This document shows, piece after piece, positions 39,801 through 53,400 of a stretch of 64,000 bases of DNA. Every line of letters starts with the position of its first letter. Position 1 is the first letter of the stretch. The notes below the pieces were generated by a model. It had not been told where the DNA came from, did no database searches, and was given only the letters and a program-made list of their open reading frames with translations. Made by a program: the position numbers and the translations under genes. Source of the stretch: Lobosporangium transversale (taxonomy: Eukaryota > Mortierellomycota > Mortierellomycetes > Mortierellales > Mortierellaceae); contig NW_019029020.1 in NCBI RefSeq assembly GCF_002105155.1, positions 1-64,000 on the forward strand, given 5' to 3'.

Positions 39801-40533
39801 CTGCAGATCCAAAATATGACAGTCGATCGTTCCCTTCTATCTCATGACGATGATAATCCAGCTCATGCTCTGCTAACGCTGCTACAGGGACTGTCGTTGA
39901 GTGATGGTCAATGGTATAAAGCGAGTTGATTTCTGACTCTGAATCTCCTTGATAATGCAGTAAGGGCTCATGAACTGTTGTTGCCCTGGGCTTCATCAGG
40001 TGGCTACTATGGCCTCCCCTCGCTGTGCCAGTGAACGTTGTGCTGCTGTACTTCTGCTGTTGCTGTTGAACAGCTGTATCCGCACCTGTCCCTGTCCCTG
40101 TTCCATAGGCAAATGAAGCAGGAGTCGCATTGTCTATAAAGCTATAATTATGGTTTCGAGCTGCTGTTGTACGTCGGCCAGTAAAACTGGATGTGGAAAT
40201 AAGAGGAGGTGCTGGCCCATGTTGATAATGGGACTGACCAGAGAAATTAAAGTAACTACTACTACTGCCGTTGCTGCCATTCGACTCTGCGCTGGTGCCC
40301 TGTTGAAAAAGCGACAAACGGGTCGAGTCATTAGGTCCCAAGAAACTAGAGGAGGAATAGGTTGAGTTACGGAAAGAGAAGGAAGAAGTTGAGGATGGGA
40401 ATGGCTGATGTTGATGGATAACTGAGTGTTGTTGTTGCTGTGTATGGTTTCGCGGCAGACTTTGTTGCCTGGGCTTAGAGATGGTTCGAGCTGGATTCGA
40501 ACTGGACGTTGCTGAAGTTACACTAGCCATCAT
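30867..40533 (-). CDS. IML2: Giant protein: four-helix membrane segment plus disordered region fused to IML2/TTC39 domain
   Basis: Nine exons, complement of 39559..40533, 37988..39431, 34622..37881, 34410..34529, 33271..34310, 32253..33183, 31985..32152, 31726..31905 and 30867..31643, give 2,964 residues in one frame. Residues 1-255 are disordered; four hydrophobic helices lie at about 260-279, 288-309, 316-336 (built across the first splice) and 344-366; then about 1,490 disordered residues rich in Ser, Gln and Pro, including a PPQ/PPPQR region. The C-terminal third is the IML2/TTC39 family (yeast Iml2 clears inclusion bodies with lipid droplets): LLLQEGIMACWNNEFGTALN, YGIGLFYFIVSIVPKSLLP and a final WVVPHCHYELGELLY segment; a disordered insert interrupts it. 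The joining intron (37882-37987) has a GTATGT donor, a CTAA branch site and TTAG acceptor, leaving no room for a separate promoter. Two genes with 50 bases between stop and ATG is the less likely alternative. The membrane segment is of unknown family. Confidence 0.75.
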
Positions 40534-41294
40534 TTCAATTCAAGAGGCATAGACACTTCACTCAAAGATTGAAACCTGTCAAATCGATAATGTCGATTGC
40601 TATCTGAGCAAAGCTCGTAACTGTATGGTCTTAAAAAAAATGGGGGTGACTATTGATCTGACAAAAACGTTTATTCCTTCCAATACTTTTTCTTGTGGTA
40701 CTCCGCAATGGGTAAAAGTCTGGCCCAGCTAGGAGGGATAGGCGGAGCAAGGAAGTTCGGAAGAGAAATCAGGAAGTGAGTGCGGTCCAGCAAAAGGTGA
40801 AGAATAAAGACATGGACTCTTGGAAGAAGTAGCAAAAAAAAAGGTGTGTTGTTTTGTGTGCCTGTGCCATATCCGCATGTTATCAAAAGAGTAAAGAAGG
40901 GGTTCAGTGTAATCGAAGACAGGAATAAAAAAAGGGGTTATCAACAACATTGACATCAGCTGAGCACAAACAATATGTTGCTCTTCTTTTTTTTTTTTTT
41001 TTTTTTTTTGCGACTTGGTGCTTTGCAAAGCCCGCAACGCTGATATACAACTCCGTCACTCTACTTTCTATGCCTCCCCTTTTTTTTTTTTTTTTTTTTT
41101 TTTTGAATAGAGAGTACCTCTCACTAAGGCGAAGTAGAAGCATTATGTTTCCAGAAAACCAAGAGTTCAGCCCTCTATTCTATTTTCATGCAAATGTTAT
41201 CGTGATATCCCATAGGATAGTTATGAGCGACCATTAAGAGTATGGATATGTGATTGTATAAATGTTAATGTGCACCATGAAGATGTGTGTCTGT
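40534..41294. other. Intergenic region with poly(T) tracts and a possible small last exon
   Basis: The region separates the IML2-type gene start from the end of the PC-esterase-like gene. Two plus-strand poly(T) runs lie at about 40988-41009 and 41079-41104. On the minus strand a C-terminus-like stretch follows a good acceptor (CCTATCCCTCCTAG) at 40728 and reads WARLLPIAEYHKKKYWKE to a stop at 40671. Upstream exons could not be found, so a very small gene here is only a possibility. Confidence 0.3.
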
Positions 41295-44089
41295 CTACAA
41301 ATCTAATCTATAGAGTTCGCCATACAAATGATGGACGAGGGTATCTAGTGGTCCTATTGAAAGTAGAAATGGATCGACAAAAAACGACGCGTCAACAATA
41401 TGAAAATTAAACATTCACACGCGAGCGTCTTCTTTCTTTATACCTGGCATCATGAAATTGCTACAGTGCCGCGTGCTTGCTACAGAGCCCTTAAATTCTC
41501 TGAGGAATTTTGTGTCTACGAACGAATATAATGGATCTTGCATCCTTGCTACCACAGTCTATGAGACCAATCAACCAAAATAAAAATAAAAAAAAAACAT
41601 ATTAATAAAAAATAGTAACAACAACACTATATTTGTATACTGCATACATTTTTTTTTTTTTTTTTTTATCATTTCCTTCTCATCTATACCTTGGTCAGTG
41701 TGTTCAAGAGAGCTGCTTCTTGATCCTTCAGCTCTTCAATTGATTTGTTGTATTTATCAGAATCATTACCACACGGCCTACGCCTGACACTGGTTTGGAC
41801 GAAGACTCTCAGGTCTGGATACTTTTCTTTGATGTAATCCAACATGTTAGTCAACACCCTCATGTACTGCTGTCTTAACAATTTCTTGCGCTTATCTCGA
41901 CTCTGTCTAATCTGATCTCGCTCGGCCTTCGACAGCGCTTTCATCTTTTTCGCCTCTTCATGACCTTTGCCAGCATCATTCGACCATCCGTCCATAAACC
42001 CCGTTGTCACATCCTTAGGATCATACTCCCAAAAATGTCCACTACTGATCATCACCAAAGGTTTGCGTTCAATATCTTCTTCACTTGTACTTTTACGCAT
42101 TGACGCTCTAGCTCGATGTTCTGCGGTATCACTCACAATCGCCTCAAGTAACTCAGTCCACTTCAAATTAATTATATCATGGTCCAGATCCGATCCATAG
42201 AGCATCTCTTCTTCCTCTTTATCGCCATCCTGATCTCCTAGATTATTATTGCTTCCAGTACTACTTTTTGATTGTTCTGAAGGAGCATTATCCGATCCTA
42301 TCCACCATTGCCACCAATACGATGACGTTGATGATGCAGCCGTCGTCGTCAAACCTTCAGATTTATCCCTCTCGTTTGCTTCCGTTTTACGGTAATGTTC
42401 GATTCGTGCTGGTTCACAAAGTAAGGCCATTCCAACGACCTTACAATCTGGATGGAGCCCATTAGCTTCCATTTCTGAAATCTCCTTTGCGGTTTTGACT
42501 GTATGCTTATGGATTGGATCCACTAAAAACATTCCAGGGTCCCAAAGAACATCTGAACGGATGAATGTGATTAAGCTCAAATTGGAGACACGGTCGACAA
42601 GTCGCATTTGACCAGGCTTAGCTTTCCTGTAGATAGATGGATGATGGTTTTGTTTTCTTGATCCAGGGGCGATCTTGAGCTCAATCACAGAAGGCATCTC
42701 CGACTCGATTCTGTATTCGAATCCTGCTACCAAGGCTTCTTTACCTTCTTCATATGCTGCTGATTTATCGTTTGTGTCTATTCTGCCTGTTGTGGGCTTG
42801 ATCCCAGCATCCATATAAAGCTGGTCCTGCATCCCAAGAATCATACATTCGATAGCAAGATATTCTTGCTCTAGAAACTTATCTCCTATCATTACGATAG
42901 GCGTTCGCTTGAGAATATCAACAAAGTCACTAACGTCCATCTCTGGTTGTTGACATTCGCTGAGAAACTGATTAGGATGCCTTGGATCCTGACGAGGACT
43001 TAGCTGCCACCGAAAGTTTTTGAGATGTTGTGCATATTGTAGGTCTGCCTGCAAGTAGCTGCTGCTGTTGAGGGGTGTTGTTGTAAAGTTGCTGTTGAAA
43101 CCATAAGATGGTGTCAAAAGGTATCGTTCATTCCATATGTGAGGTCGACAGCCATTTTGCCCATACCCTGTCCAACTCAAGTTTTGATCAACGGGTGTTG
43201 TAGTAACTTCTACTTTTTCTTGTTTGCTTTCTTTTACAGAAGTATAGATCCACTCTCCATTAGCCACATCCTCCAGGCTACATATCCTAACAGATGATGA
43301 GCTACTCTCATGAGATGGTAGATGTTTGGCTGGTTTATCGGATTCGTCTGTTGTTTCCCCCCCTTTGCTCGCTCCGAAAGGTGGATCTTCCTTTGCAGGG
43401 ACAGGCTGCTTCTTCCCCCAACCCTTATCTCTTCTAGATCCACTAGTTGGCCCTGTGTCTAATTGAAGGCCGTTAGAATTACTACTGTCAGTCCCTTCTC
43501 TCAACAATGGCACAGTACCCAAATCATTAGGATGCTGTAATTGGCTCAAAAGATATCCTCCAGAAAGTGCTGTCAAGACAACTGAGATCAGAATTAGGCT
43601 CATGAACCAACTCTTGCGCCACTTGCTGCTCACGGCGCCCGTGATCATCAAAGAAGTATACATCTGGATTTTGCGAATCATGTTGTATGCTGAACTTGTT
43701 ATTGTTGATGTTGTTGTTGTTGACGTTGATGATGAAGGGATACGGGTATATAGTGAAAACCCTAACCATGACCGACTATTATTGCTGTTGAGGTTATGAC
43801 GATGTTGTTGGGATCTATGATATCTTTTTTTCCAAGGGTTTCGTAGAAAAACTAGCCATGAATAGCCTCTTGTAGGTGCGCCATTAGCATCACTACTACT
43901 GCTGCTGGTAGCAACCGTACTGTTGATGGAATTCATAGTATCTTTGCTGTCACTCATTCGTCGTCCTAAACCCTGTCGCCGCTCTGGTTCATCGTCACTG
44001 TCGACATGATGAGCTACACGCTGTTCGACCTGACTACCAAAGAGACCTTCAATAGACCCACTTTCATACGAGTCAATCGAGATGCTCAT
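41295..44089 (-). CDS. Type II membrane protein with PC-esterase (TBL-like) domain, catalytic residues altered
   Basis: Three exons, complement of 41690..44089, 41444..41558 and 41295..41353, encode 857 residues. A cytoplasmic, Ser/Thr-rich N-terminus is followed by one membrane helix at about 161-181, so the rest faces the Golgi lumen or outside. The luminal part follows the PC-esterase/trichome-birefringence-like plan: Cys270 with GEW, NGCRPHIW (Cys314), FRWQLSPR, then the motif that is normally GDS, and at the end MQDPLYSFVDTKFLREFKGS and a His-Cys pair. Members O-acetylate or de-acetylate polysaccharides. Here GDS reads GDK (402-404) and the usual DxxH reads SxxH (828-831), so both the nucleophile and the Asp are missing. 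The two small last exons complete the conserved C-terminus that the large exon alone would lose. Activity doubtful; family assignment by motif. Confidence 0.75.
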
Positions 44090-44494
44090 TCCGGTGTTTT
44101 TTTTTTATTTTTTTTATAATGCTTTCTTGCCTAATGTCAAACTGAAATTATGAAAAAAAAAAAAAAAAAAAAAAAGCTAAAAAGCAAAACAAACTCTGAC
44201 CGTGACAGCTCTGCATTCCAAGGATAACACTCATAACTAATGTTTTATTTTCTTTAATATTTATTGGCTATTGGTGCTGGTATATTGCAGAAGAATAAAA
44301 GTACACACTGCCATTGCCAATGCCAATATCGAATGAATAAGAATAATAAGGAAATAAATATAAGCAGACAAAAACCAAAAAAAATAAACTGGCACAAAAA
44401 TGAAAGCGGACAAAAAAGCAGGATAAAAACAAAACAATAATAATAAAGTAACAAAGTGAAATGACTAAATAGTAGTACTTTGGAAAGGAAATGA
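44090..44494. other. Spacer between PC-esterase-like gene and histidine kinase
   Basis: These 405 bases hold the kinase 3' end and the promoter of the PC-esterase-like gene. A poly(A) run on the plus strand is at about 44154-44175; the rest is AT-rich. No gene is seen. Confidence 0.5.
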
Positions 44495-47400
44495 TTACTT
44501 CTTGTTGTTGTAAAAGTTAATCTTGGGATCTTGTTGAGGGTTATAGCTCAATCGCAGATTTGGAAATTCGAAATATGGATCATGTTGTGCGAGATCCGGA
44601 CAGTTCTTAGGCGGGAACTTGTTAATTGTCGCAATTAGCTCGTTGACACGAAGTGGTTTTGTGATATATTCGTCCTATAGGAAAAAAGAAAAACAAATTA
44701 GATCAAGAAATGAACTAGAAAGCAGGAAGTTATAGCACTTAGTACAATGCATAAAATAAAAACTTACCATGCCAGCAGCAAGACACTTCTCTCGATCACC
44801 AATCATAGCGTGTGCAGTCAAGGCGATAATGGGCAAGTGTTCGGTCCTGCCTTTGAGTAACTCTAGCTTTCTGATCTCCTGCGTAGCCTCAAATCCTCCC
44901 ATGATCGGCATCTGGACATCCATCAAAATCAAATCAAAGTGCTTGCTATCGTAGAACTCGACTGCCATCTTGCCGTTCGAGACAATCGTCACTTTGTGTC
45001 CAAACTTCTCCAAGATACGGACCGCAAGCTTCTGATTCACAACATTATCCTCTGCCAGCAAAATATGCAATGGAATCGCATGCTCAGCATCAGATGGCAA
45101 CGCTGATGCAGACTCGAAAGCAGGCAATAAGGCATTCATCAGATCAGGTAGTTGCACTGGTGGGTTAAAATAGCTGGCAATGCCCAATTCCTGGCAGACC
45201 TTCATGCTGATATAGGGTGTGGTCATGGACAACAGCACAATGGGCAGGAATCGAAGCATGGGGATCTCCTTGATCTTGCGGATATCCTTTACATTGTCAA
45301 CAATCACCACATCAAACATTGATTTCTCAGATGAAGAGCCCGAGCCCGAGCCCGGAGCTTGGACTAGAGTATGGGCTTGCTCGAGTGATGACATATACGT
45401 AGCCTTGAATTTGAGCTCCTCCAGCGTTCTTACGACTGAGCTAGAAATGACATCGTCGCGCATCGTTCCCAAATAAAGGATATGACGTCCAACATATGGC
45501 TTCGTCTTGAGATTGATCTGATCCACAGACATGGTACCTGTGTTAAACCGCACTGTAAAGAAGAATTGTGATCCTTTTCCGAAGATACTATTCACCCACA
45601 GATCACCTCCCATCAACGTCACCAGACGCTTGGAGATAGAGAGACCGAGCCCAGTACCACCGTACTTGCGTGTGGTGGAACCATCAGCCTGACAGAACGT
45701 ATCAAAGACGACTTCGATCTTATCACTTTGAATTCCAATTCCCGTATCCGAGACACAGAATTGAAGTTCAACACCAACATCCGTTTTGTTTTTGCAGACA
45801 CAGTCTAGAACAACACTACCCTCGGTTGTAAACTTGATGGCATTTCCGATCAAGTTAGTGATGACTTGGCGAAGGCGAAGTGGATCGCCCACAAGTTGGT
45901 CAGGGAAATCGTTATGGACATTGTAAATCAAATCCAGTTTCTTCTGATGAGCTTTCACGGCCAGAGTCTTAAGTACTCCAAATGCCTGGGTTCTCAACGA
46001 GAATGGAGCTTGCTCAATTGTCATCTTACCAGCCTCAACTACGTAGTTTTTTTTTTTTTATAAAAAAAAAAAAAAAAAAAAGGAAGAAAAAAAAAAATTT
46101 ACATAAATATTTCATTATAGACAAAAAATTCAAATCACCAGCTACAATGCTGTAACAAAAGAGCATCAACTTACTCTTTGAGATATCAAGAATATCATCA
46201 ATAATCGTCAGGAGTGAATGGGCCAAGTGACTAACAATCACCAAGTTTTCACGTTGTTGACGGGTAAGCTCAGTTTCCAGAGTGAGACTGGTCATTCCGA
46301 TGATTCCGTTCATGGGGGTTCTAAATAAAAAGAAGAAGAAAAAAAAAGTTAGGTGCTTTCAAAAATTACAGTAAGGACTTTAAAACATAATAAAAAGTGC
46401 AGTAATTACCTAATCTCGTGCGACATGTTTGCCAAGAACTCGGATTTGGATCGATTGGCAAGCTCAGCGGCTTCACGAGCAGCGGTGTTCTTTTGAATAC
46501 TCTCGCGAAGGTTGTAAACCATCTGATTGATCTTGGTCTTAAGCGAATCCATCTCTCCGGAGGCCTCAACAGTGATAAACTGAGTGAAATCACCATCCGT
46601 TGCAGCAGTCGAAATGGAGGCAAATGCACGTACTTGTGCTGTCAAATTGCTAGCCATTGTATTGACGTTTGATGTGATTTCCTTCCATGTTCCACGTACA
46701 TCCTCCACCTGTGCTTGCACGCCCAATTTGCCTTCGGTACCGACCTCTCGAGCGACACGCGTTACCTCATTAGCAAACATGGAGAGCTGATCCACCATGA
46801 TATTGATCGTGTTCTTAAGGTCCAACATCTCACCCTTGACCTCGACTGAAATCTTCTTGGAAAGATCACCTCGAGCAACGGCTTTACTGACATCGGCAAT
46901 ATCACGTACTTGTGCTGTAAGATTGGCAGCCATGGTGTTGACGTTGTCAGTCAGCTCCTTCCAGGTACCATCAACCCCTGTGACTTCAGCCTGACCTCCT
47001 AGACGACCTTCTGTACCGACTTCACGAGCTACACGAGTTACCTCGGCGGCGAATGTTCTCAGCTGTTCGACCATAGAGTTGACAGTAATCTTCACCTCAG
47101 AGATCTCTCCTTGTGCTTCGACATCAATGGTCTTACTCAAGTCTCCTGCTGCGACAGCGGTGGTAACTTCAGCGATGGATCGTACCTGTGTTGTCAAGTT
47201 CGAGGCCATGGTGTTGACATTATCTGTGAGTTCTTTCCAAGTTCCATCAACACCTTTGACAATGGCTTGACCTCCAAGTTTGCCTTCTGTTCCGACTTCA
47301 AGACTGACTCTGGTAACCTCGGTGGCAAACTCTTGCAGCTGGTCCACCATGATGTTGATCGTGTTCTTAAGATCCAACATCTCACCCTTGACCTCAACTG

Positions 47401-50400
47401 AAATCTTCTTGGACAGATCACCTCGAGCGACGGCTTTACTGACATCAGCGATATCACGTACTTGTGCTGTAAGATTGGCAGCCATGGTGTTGACGTTGTC
47501 AGTCAGCTCCTTCCAGGTACCATCAACTCCTGTAACCTCAGCCTGGCCTCCTAGACGACCTTCTGTACCGACTTCACGAGCCACACGAGTTACCTCGGCA
47601 GCGAATGTTCTCAGCTGCTCCACCATAGAGTTGACAGTAATCTTCACCTCAGATATTTCTCCTTGTGCTTCGACATCGATAGTCTTACTCAAATCACCTG
47701 CTGCGACAGCGGTTGTGACATTGGCGATGGATCGTACTTGAGTTGTCAAATTGGCAGCCATGGTGTTGACATTGTCTGTGAGGTTCTTCCAAGTACCGCT
47801 AACATCCTTAACAACAGCCTGTCCTCCAAGTTTGCCTTCAGTTCCGACCTCTAGACTGACTCTGGTGACCTCAGTGGCAAACTCTTGAAGCTGGTCCACC
47901 ATGATGTTGATCGTGTTCTTAAGATCCAACATCTCACCCTTGACCTCGACTGAAATCTTCTTGGACAGATCACCTCGAGCGACGGCTTTACTGACATCAG
48001 CAATATCACGTACTTGTGCTGTAAGGTTGGCAGCCATGGTGTTGACGTTGTCAGTCAGCTCCTTCCAGGTACCATCAACCCCTGTGACTTCAGCCTGGCC
48101 TCCTAGACGACCTTCTGTACCGACTTCACGAGCCACACGAGTTACCTCGGCAGCGAATGTTCTCAGCTGCTCCACCATAGAGTTGACAGTAATCTTCACC
48201 TCAGATATTTCTCCTTGTGCTTCAACATCGATGGTCTTGCTTAAGTCTCCTGCTGCGACAGCGGTGGTAACTTCAGCGATGGATCGTACCTGTGTTGTCA
48301 AGTTCGAGGCCATGGTGTTGACATTATCTGTGAGTTCTTTCCAAGTTCCATCAACACCTTTGACAATGGCTTGACCTCCTAGTTTACCCTCGGTACCGAC
48401 TTCAAGACTGACTCTGGTGACTTCAGTGGCGAACTGTTGCAGCTGGTCCACCATAATGTTGATCGTGTTCTTAAGATCCAACATCTCACCCTTGACCTCA
48501 ACTGAAATCTTCTTGGACAGATCACCTCGAGCGACGGCTTTACTGACATCAGCAATATCACGTACTTGTGCTGTAAGGTTGGCAGCCATAGTGTTGACGT
48601 TGTCAGTCAGCTCCTTCCAGGTACCATCAACCCCTGTGACTTCAGCCTGACCTCCTAGACGACCTTCTGTACCGACTTCACGAGCCACACGAGTTACCTC
48701 GGCAGCAAAGGTCCTCAGTTGTTCGACCATAGAGTTGACAGTCTTCTTCACCTCAGAGATCTCTCCTTGTGCTTCAACATCGATGGTCTTACTCAAATCA
48801 CCTGCTGCCACAGCGGTTGTGACATTGGCGATGGATCGTACTTGAGTTGTCAAATTAGCAGCCATGGTATTGACATTGTCTGTGAGGTTCTTCCAGGTAC
48901 CACTGACATCCTTGACAACAGCCTGTCCTCCAAGTTTGCCTTCAGTTCCGACCTCAAGACTGACTCGGGTGACTTCAGTGGCGAACTGTTGCAGCTGGTC
49001 CACCATGATATTCATCGTGTTCTTGAGATCCATCATTTCTCCTTTGACTTCGACAGAAATCTTCTTGGACAGATCACCTCGAGCGACGGCTTTACTGACA
49101 TCAGCAATATCACGTACTTGTGCTGTAAGATTGGCAGCCATGGTGTTGACGTTGTCAGTCAGCTCCTTCCAGGTACCTTCAACACCTTTGACTTCAGCCT
49201 GGCCTCCTAGACGACCCTCTGTGCCGACTTCACGAGCTACACGAGTTACCTCGGCAGCGAATGTTCTCAGCTGTTCGACCATAGAGTTGACAGTAATCTT
49301 CACCTCAGATATTTCTCCTTGTGCTTCGACATCGATGGTCTTACTCAAGTCTCCTGCTGCAACAGCGGTGGTAACCTCAGCGATGGATCGTACCTGTGTT
49401 GTCAAATTGGCAGCCATGGTGTTGACATTGTCTGTGAGATTCTTCCAAGTGCCGCTAACACCTTCGACCTTAGCCTGTCCTCCAAGTTTACCCTCGGTGC
49501 CGACCTCAAGACTGACTCGGGTGACTTCAGTGGCAAACTCTTGTAGCTGGTCCACCATGATGTTGATCGTGTTCTTAAGATCCAACATCTCACCCTTGAC
49601 CTCGACTGAAATCTTCTTGGAAAGATCGCCGAGAGCAACAGCTTTACTAACGTCCGCAATGTCACGAACTTGTGCAGTAAGATTGGCAGCCATGGTGTTG
49701 ACGTTCTCAGTCAGTTCCCTCCAAGTACCAGCAACACCTGTGACCTCAGCCTGGCCTCCTAGACGACCTTCTGTTCCTACTTCACGTGCGACACGGGTGA
49801 CCTCGGCAGCGAACATCCTAAGTTGCTCCACCATGGAGTTGACAGTAATCTTAACTTCGGAGATCTCTCCTTGTGCTTCGACATCGATGGTCTTGCTCAG
49901 GTCTCCAGCTGCGACAGCGGTGGTAACCTCGGCGATGGATCGTACTTGAGTTGTCAAATTGGCAGCCATGGTGTTGACATTGTCTGTGAGGTTCTTCCAG
50001 GTACCACTAACATCCTTGACAACAGCCTGTCCTCCAAGTTTGCCTTCAGTTCCGACTTCAAGACTGACTCGGGTGACCTCAGAGGCGAACCGTTGTAGCT
50101 GATCTACCATGATATTCATCGTGTTCTTAAGGTCCATCATTTCTCCTTTGACTTCGACAGAAATCTTCTTGGACAGATCACCTCGAGCGACAGCCTTACT
50201 GACGTCGGCAATATCACGTACTTGTGCAGTAAGGTTGGCAGCCATGGTGTTGACGTTGTCAGTCAGCTCCTTCCAGGTACCTTCAACACCTTTGACTTCA
50301 GCCTGGCCACCTAGACGACCTTCTGTACCGACTTCACGAGCCACACGGGTGACCTCGGCAGCGAACATCCTAAGTTGCTCCACCATGGAGTTGACAGTAA

Positions 50401-53400
50401 TCTTCACCTCAGAGATCTCTCCTTGTGCTTCGACATCGATGGTCTTACTCAGGTCTCCTGCTGCGACAGCAGTCGTAACATTGGCGATGGATCGTACTTG
50501 TGTTGTCAAATTGGCAGCCATGGTGTTGACATTGTCTGTGAGGTTCTTCCAAGTGCCACTAACACCTTCAACCTTAGCCTGTCCTCCGAGTTTACCCTCG
50601 GTACCGACCTCAAGACTGACTCTGGTGACCTCAGTGGCAAACTCTTGAAGCTGGTCCACCATGATGTTGATCGTGTTCTTAAGATCCAACATCTCACCCT
50701 TGACCTCGACTGAAATCTTCTTGGAAAGATCGCCGAGAGCAACAGCTTTACTAACGTCCGCAATGTCACGAACTTGTGCAGTAAGATTGGCAGCCATGGT
50801 GTTGACGTTGTCAGTCAGCTCCTTCCAGGTACCATCAACACCTTTGACCTCAGCCTGGCCTCCTAGACGACCTTCTGTTCCTACTTCACGAGCTACACGA
50901 GTTACCTCGGCAGCGAATGTTCTCAGCTGTTCGACCATGGAGTTAACAGTAATCTTCACCTCAGAGATCTCTCCTTGTGCTTCGACATCAATAGTCTTAC
51001 TCAAGTCACCTGCTGCGACAGCGGTGGTAACCTCAGCGATGGATCGTACTTGAGTTGTCAAGTTAGAGGCCATGGTATTGACATTGTCTGTGAGTTCCTT
51101 CCAAGTACCGCTGACATCCTTAACAACAGCCTGTCCTCCAAGCTTACCCTCGGTACCGACTTCAAGACTGACTCGGGTGACCTCAGAGGCGAACCGTTGT
51201 AGCTGATCTACCATGATATTCATCGTGTTCTTAAGGTCCATCATTTCTCCTTTGACTTCGACAGAAATCTTCTTGGACAGATCACCTCGAGCGACAGCCT
51301 TACTGACGTCGGCAATATCACGTACTTGTGCAGTAAGGTTGGCAGCCATGGTGTTGACGTTGTCGGTCAGTTCCTTCCAAGTACCTTCAACACCTTTGAC
51401 TTCAGCCTGGCCTCCTAGACGACCCTCTGTGCCGACTTCACGAGCTACACGAGTTACCTCGGCAGCGAACATCCTAAGTTGCTCCACCATGGAGTTGACA
51501 GTAATCTTCACCTCAGAGATCTCTCCTTGTGCTTCGACATCAATAGTCTTACTCAAGTCACCTGCTGCGACAGCGGTGGTAACGTTAGCAATGGATCGTA
51601 CCTGTGTTGTCAAATTGGCAGCCATGGTGTTGACATTGTCTGTGAGGTTCTTCCAAGTGCCACTAACACCTTCGACCTTAGCCTGTCCTCCGAGTTTACC
51701 CTCGGTACCGACCTCAAGACTGACTCGGGTGACTTCAGTGGCAAACTCTTGAAGCTGGTCCACCATGATGTTGATCGTGTTCTTAAGATCCAACATCTCA
51801 CCCTTGACCTCGACTGAAATCTTCTTGGAAAGATCGCCGAGAGCAACAGCTTTACTGACATCAGCAATATCACGTACTTGTGCGGTCAAATTAGCAGCCA
51901 TGGTGTTGACATTCTCGGTCAACTCTTTCCAGGTGCCATCAACTCCTGTAACCTCGGCCTGACCTCCTAGACGACCTTCTGTTCCGACTTCACGAGCCAC
52001 ACGAGTTACCTCGGCAGCAAAGGTCCTCAGTTGTTCGACCATAGAGTTGACAGTCTTCTTCACCTCAGAGATCTCTCCTTGTGCTTCGACATCGATGGTC
52101 TTGCTCAGGTCTCCTGCTGCGACAGCGGTGGTAACCTCGGCGATGGATCGTACTTGAGTTGTCAAATTAAAGGCCATGGTATTGACATTATCTGTGAGCT
52201 CCTTCCAAGTACCGCTGACATCCTTAACAACAGCCTGTCCTCCAAGTTTGCCTTCAGTTCCGACCTCAAGACTGACTCGGGTGACTTCAGTGGCGAACTG
52301 TTGCAGCTGGTCCACCATGATATTCATCGTGTTCTTAAGGTCCATCATTTCTCCTTTGACTTCGACAGAAATCTTCTTGGACAGATCACCTCGAGCGACA
52401 GCCTTACTGACGTCAGCAATATCACGTACTTGTGCTGTAAGATTGGCAGCCATGGTGTTGACGTTGTCAGTCAGCTCCTTCCAGGTACCTTCAACACCTT
52501 TGACTTCAGCCTGGCCACCTAGACGACCTTCTGTTCCGACTTCACGAGCTACACGAGTTACCTCGGCAGCGAATGTTCTCAGCTGTTCGACCATAGAGTT
52601 GACAGTAATCTTCACCTCAGATATTTCTCCTTGTGCTTCGACATCGATGGTCTTACTCAGGTCTCCTGCTGCAACAGCGGTGGTAACGTTAGCAATGGAT
52701 CGTACCTGTGTTGTCAAATTGGCAGCCATGGTATTAACATTGTCTGTGAGGTTCTTCCAAGTGCCACTAACACCTTCAACCTTAGCCTGTCCTCCGAGTT
52801 TACCCTCGGTTCCGACCTCAAGACTGACTCGGGTGACCTCAGTGGCAAACTCTTGAAGCTGGTCCACCATGATGTTGATCGTGTTCTTAAGATCCAACAT
52901 CTCACCCTTGACCTCGACTGAAATCTTCTTGGACAGATCGCCGAGAGCAACAGCTTTACTAACGTCCGCAATGTCACGAACTTGTGCAGTAAGATTGGCA
53001 GCCATGGTGTTGACGTTCTCAGTCAGTTCCCTCCAAGTACCAGCAACACCTGTGACCTCAGCCTGGCCTCCTAGACGACCTTCTGTTCCTACTTCACGTG
53101 CGACACGGGTGACCTCGGCAGCGAACATCCTAAGTTGCTCCACCATGGAGTTGACAGTAATCTTAACTTCGGAGATCTCTCCTTGTGCTTCGACATCGAT
53201 GGTCTTGCTCAGGTCTCCAGCTGCGACAGCGGTGGTAACCTCGGCGATGGATCGTACTTGAGTTGTCAAATTGGCAGCCATGGTGTTGACATTGTCTGTG
53301 AGGTTCTTCCAGGTACCACTAACATCCTTGACAACAGCCTGTCCTCCAAGTTTGCCTTCAGTTCCGACTTCAAGACTGACTCGGGTGACCTCAGAGGCGA

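Noticed and set aside
48864-49949. 361-codon plus-strand open frame, and many similar ones, across the HAMP array
   Set aside because: They repeat with the 276-base period and arise because the sense repeats lack the triplets that would give antisense stops.
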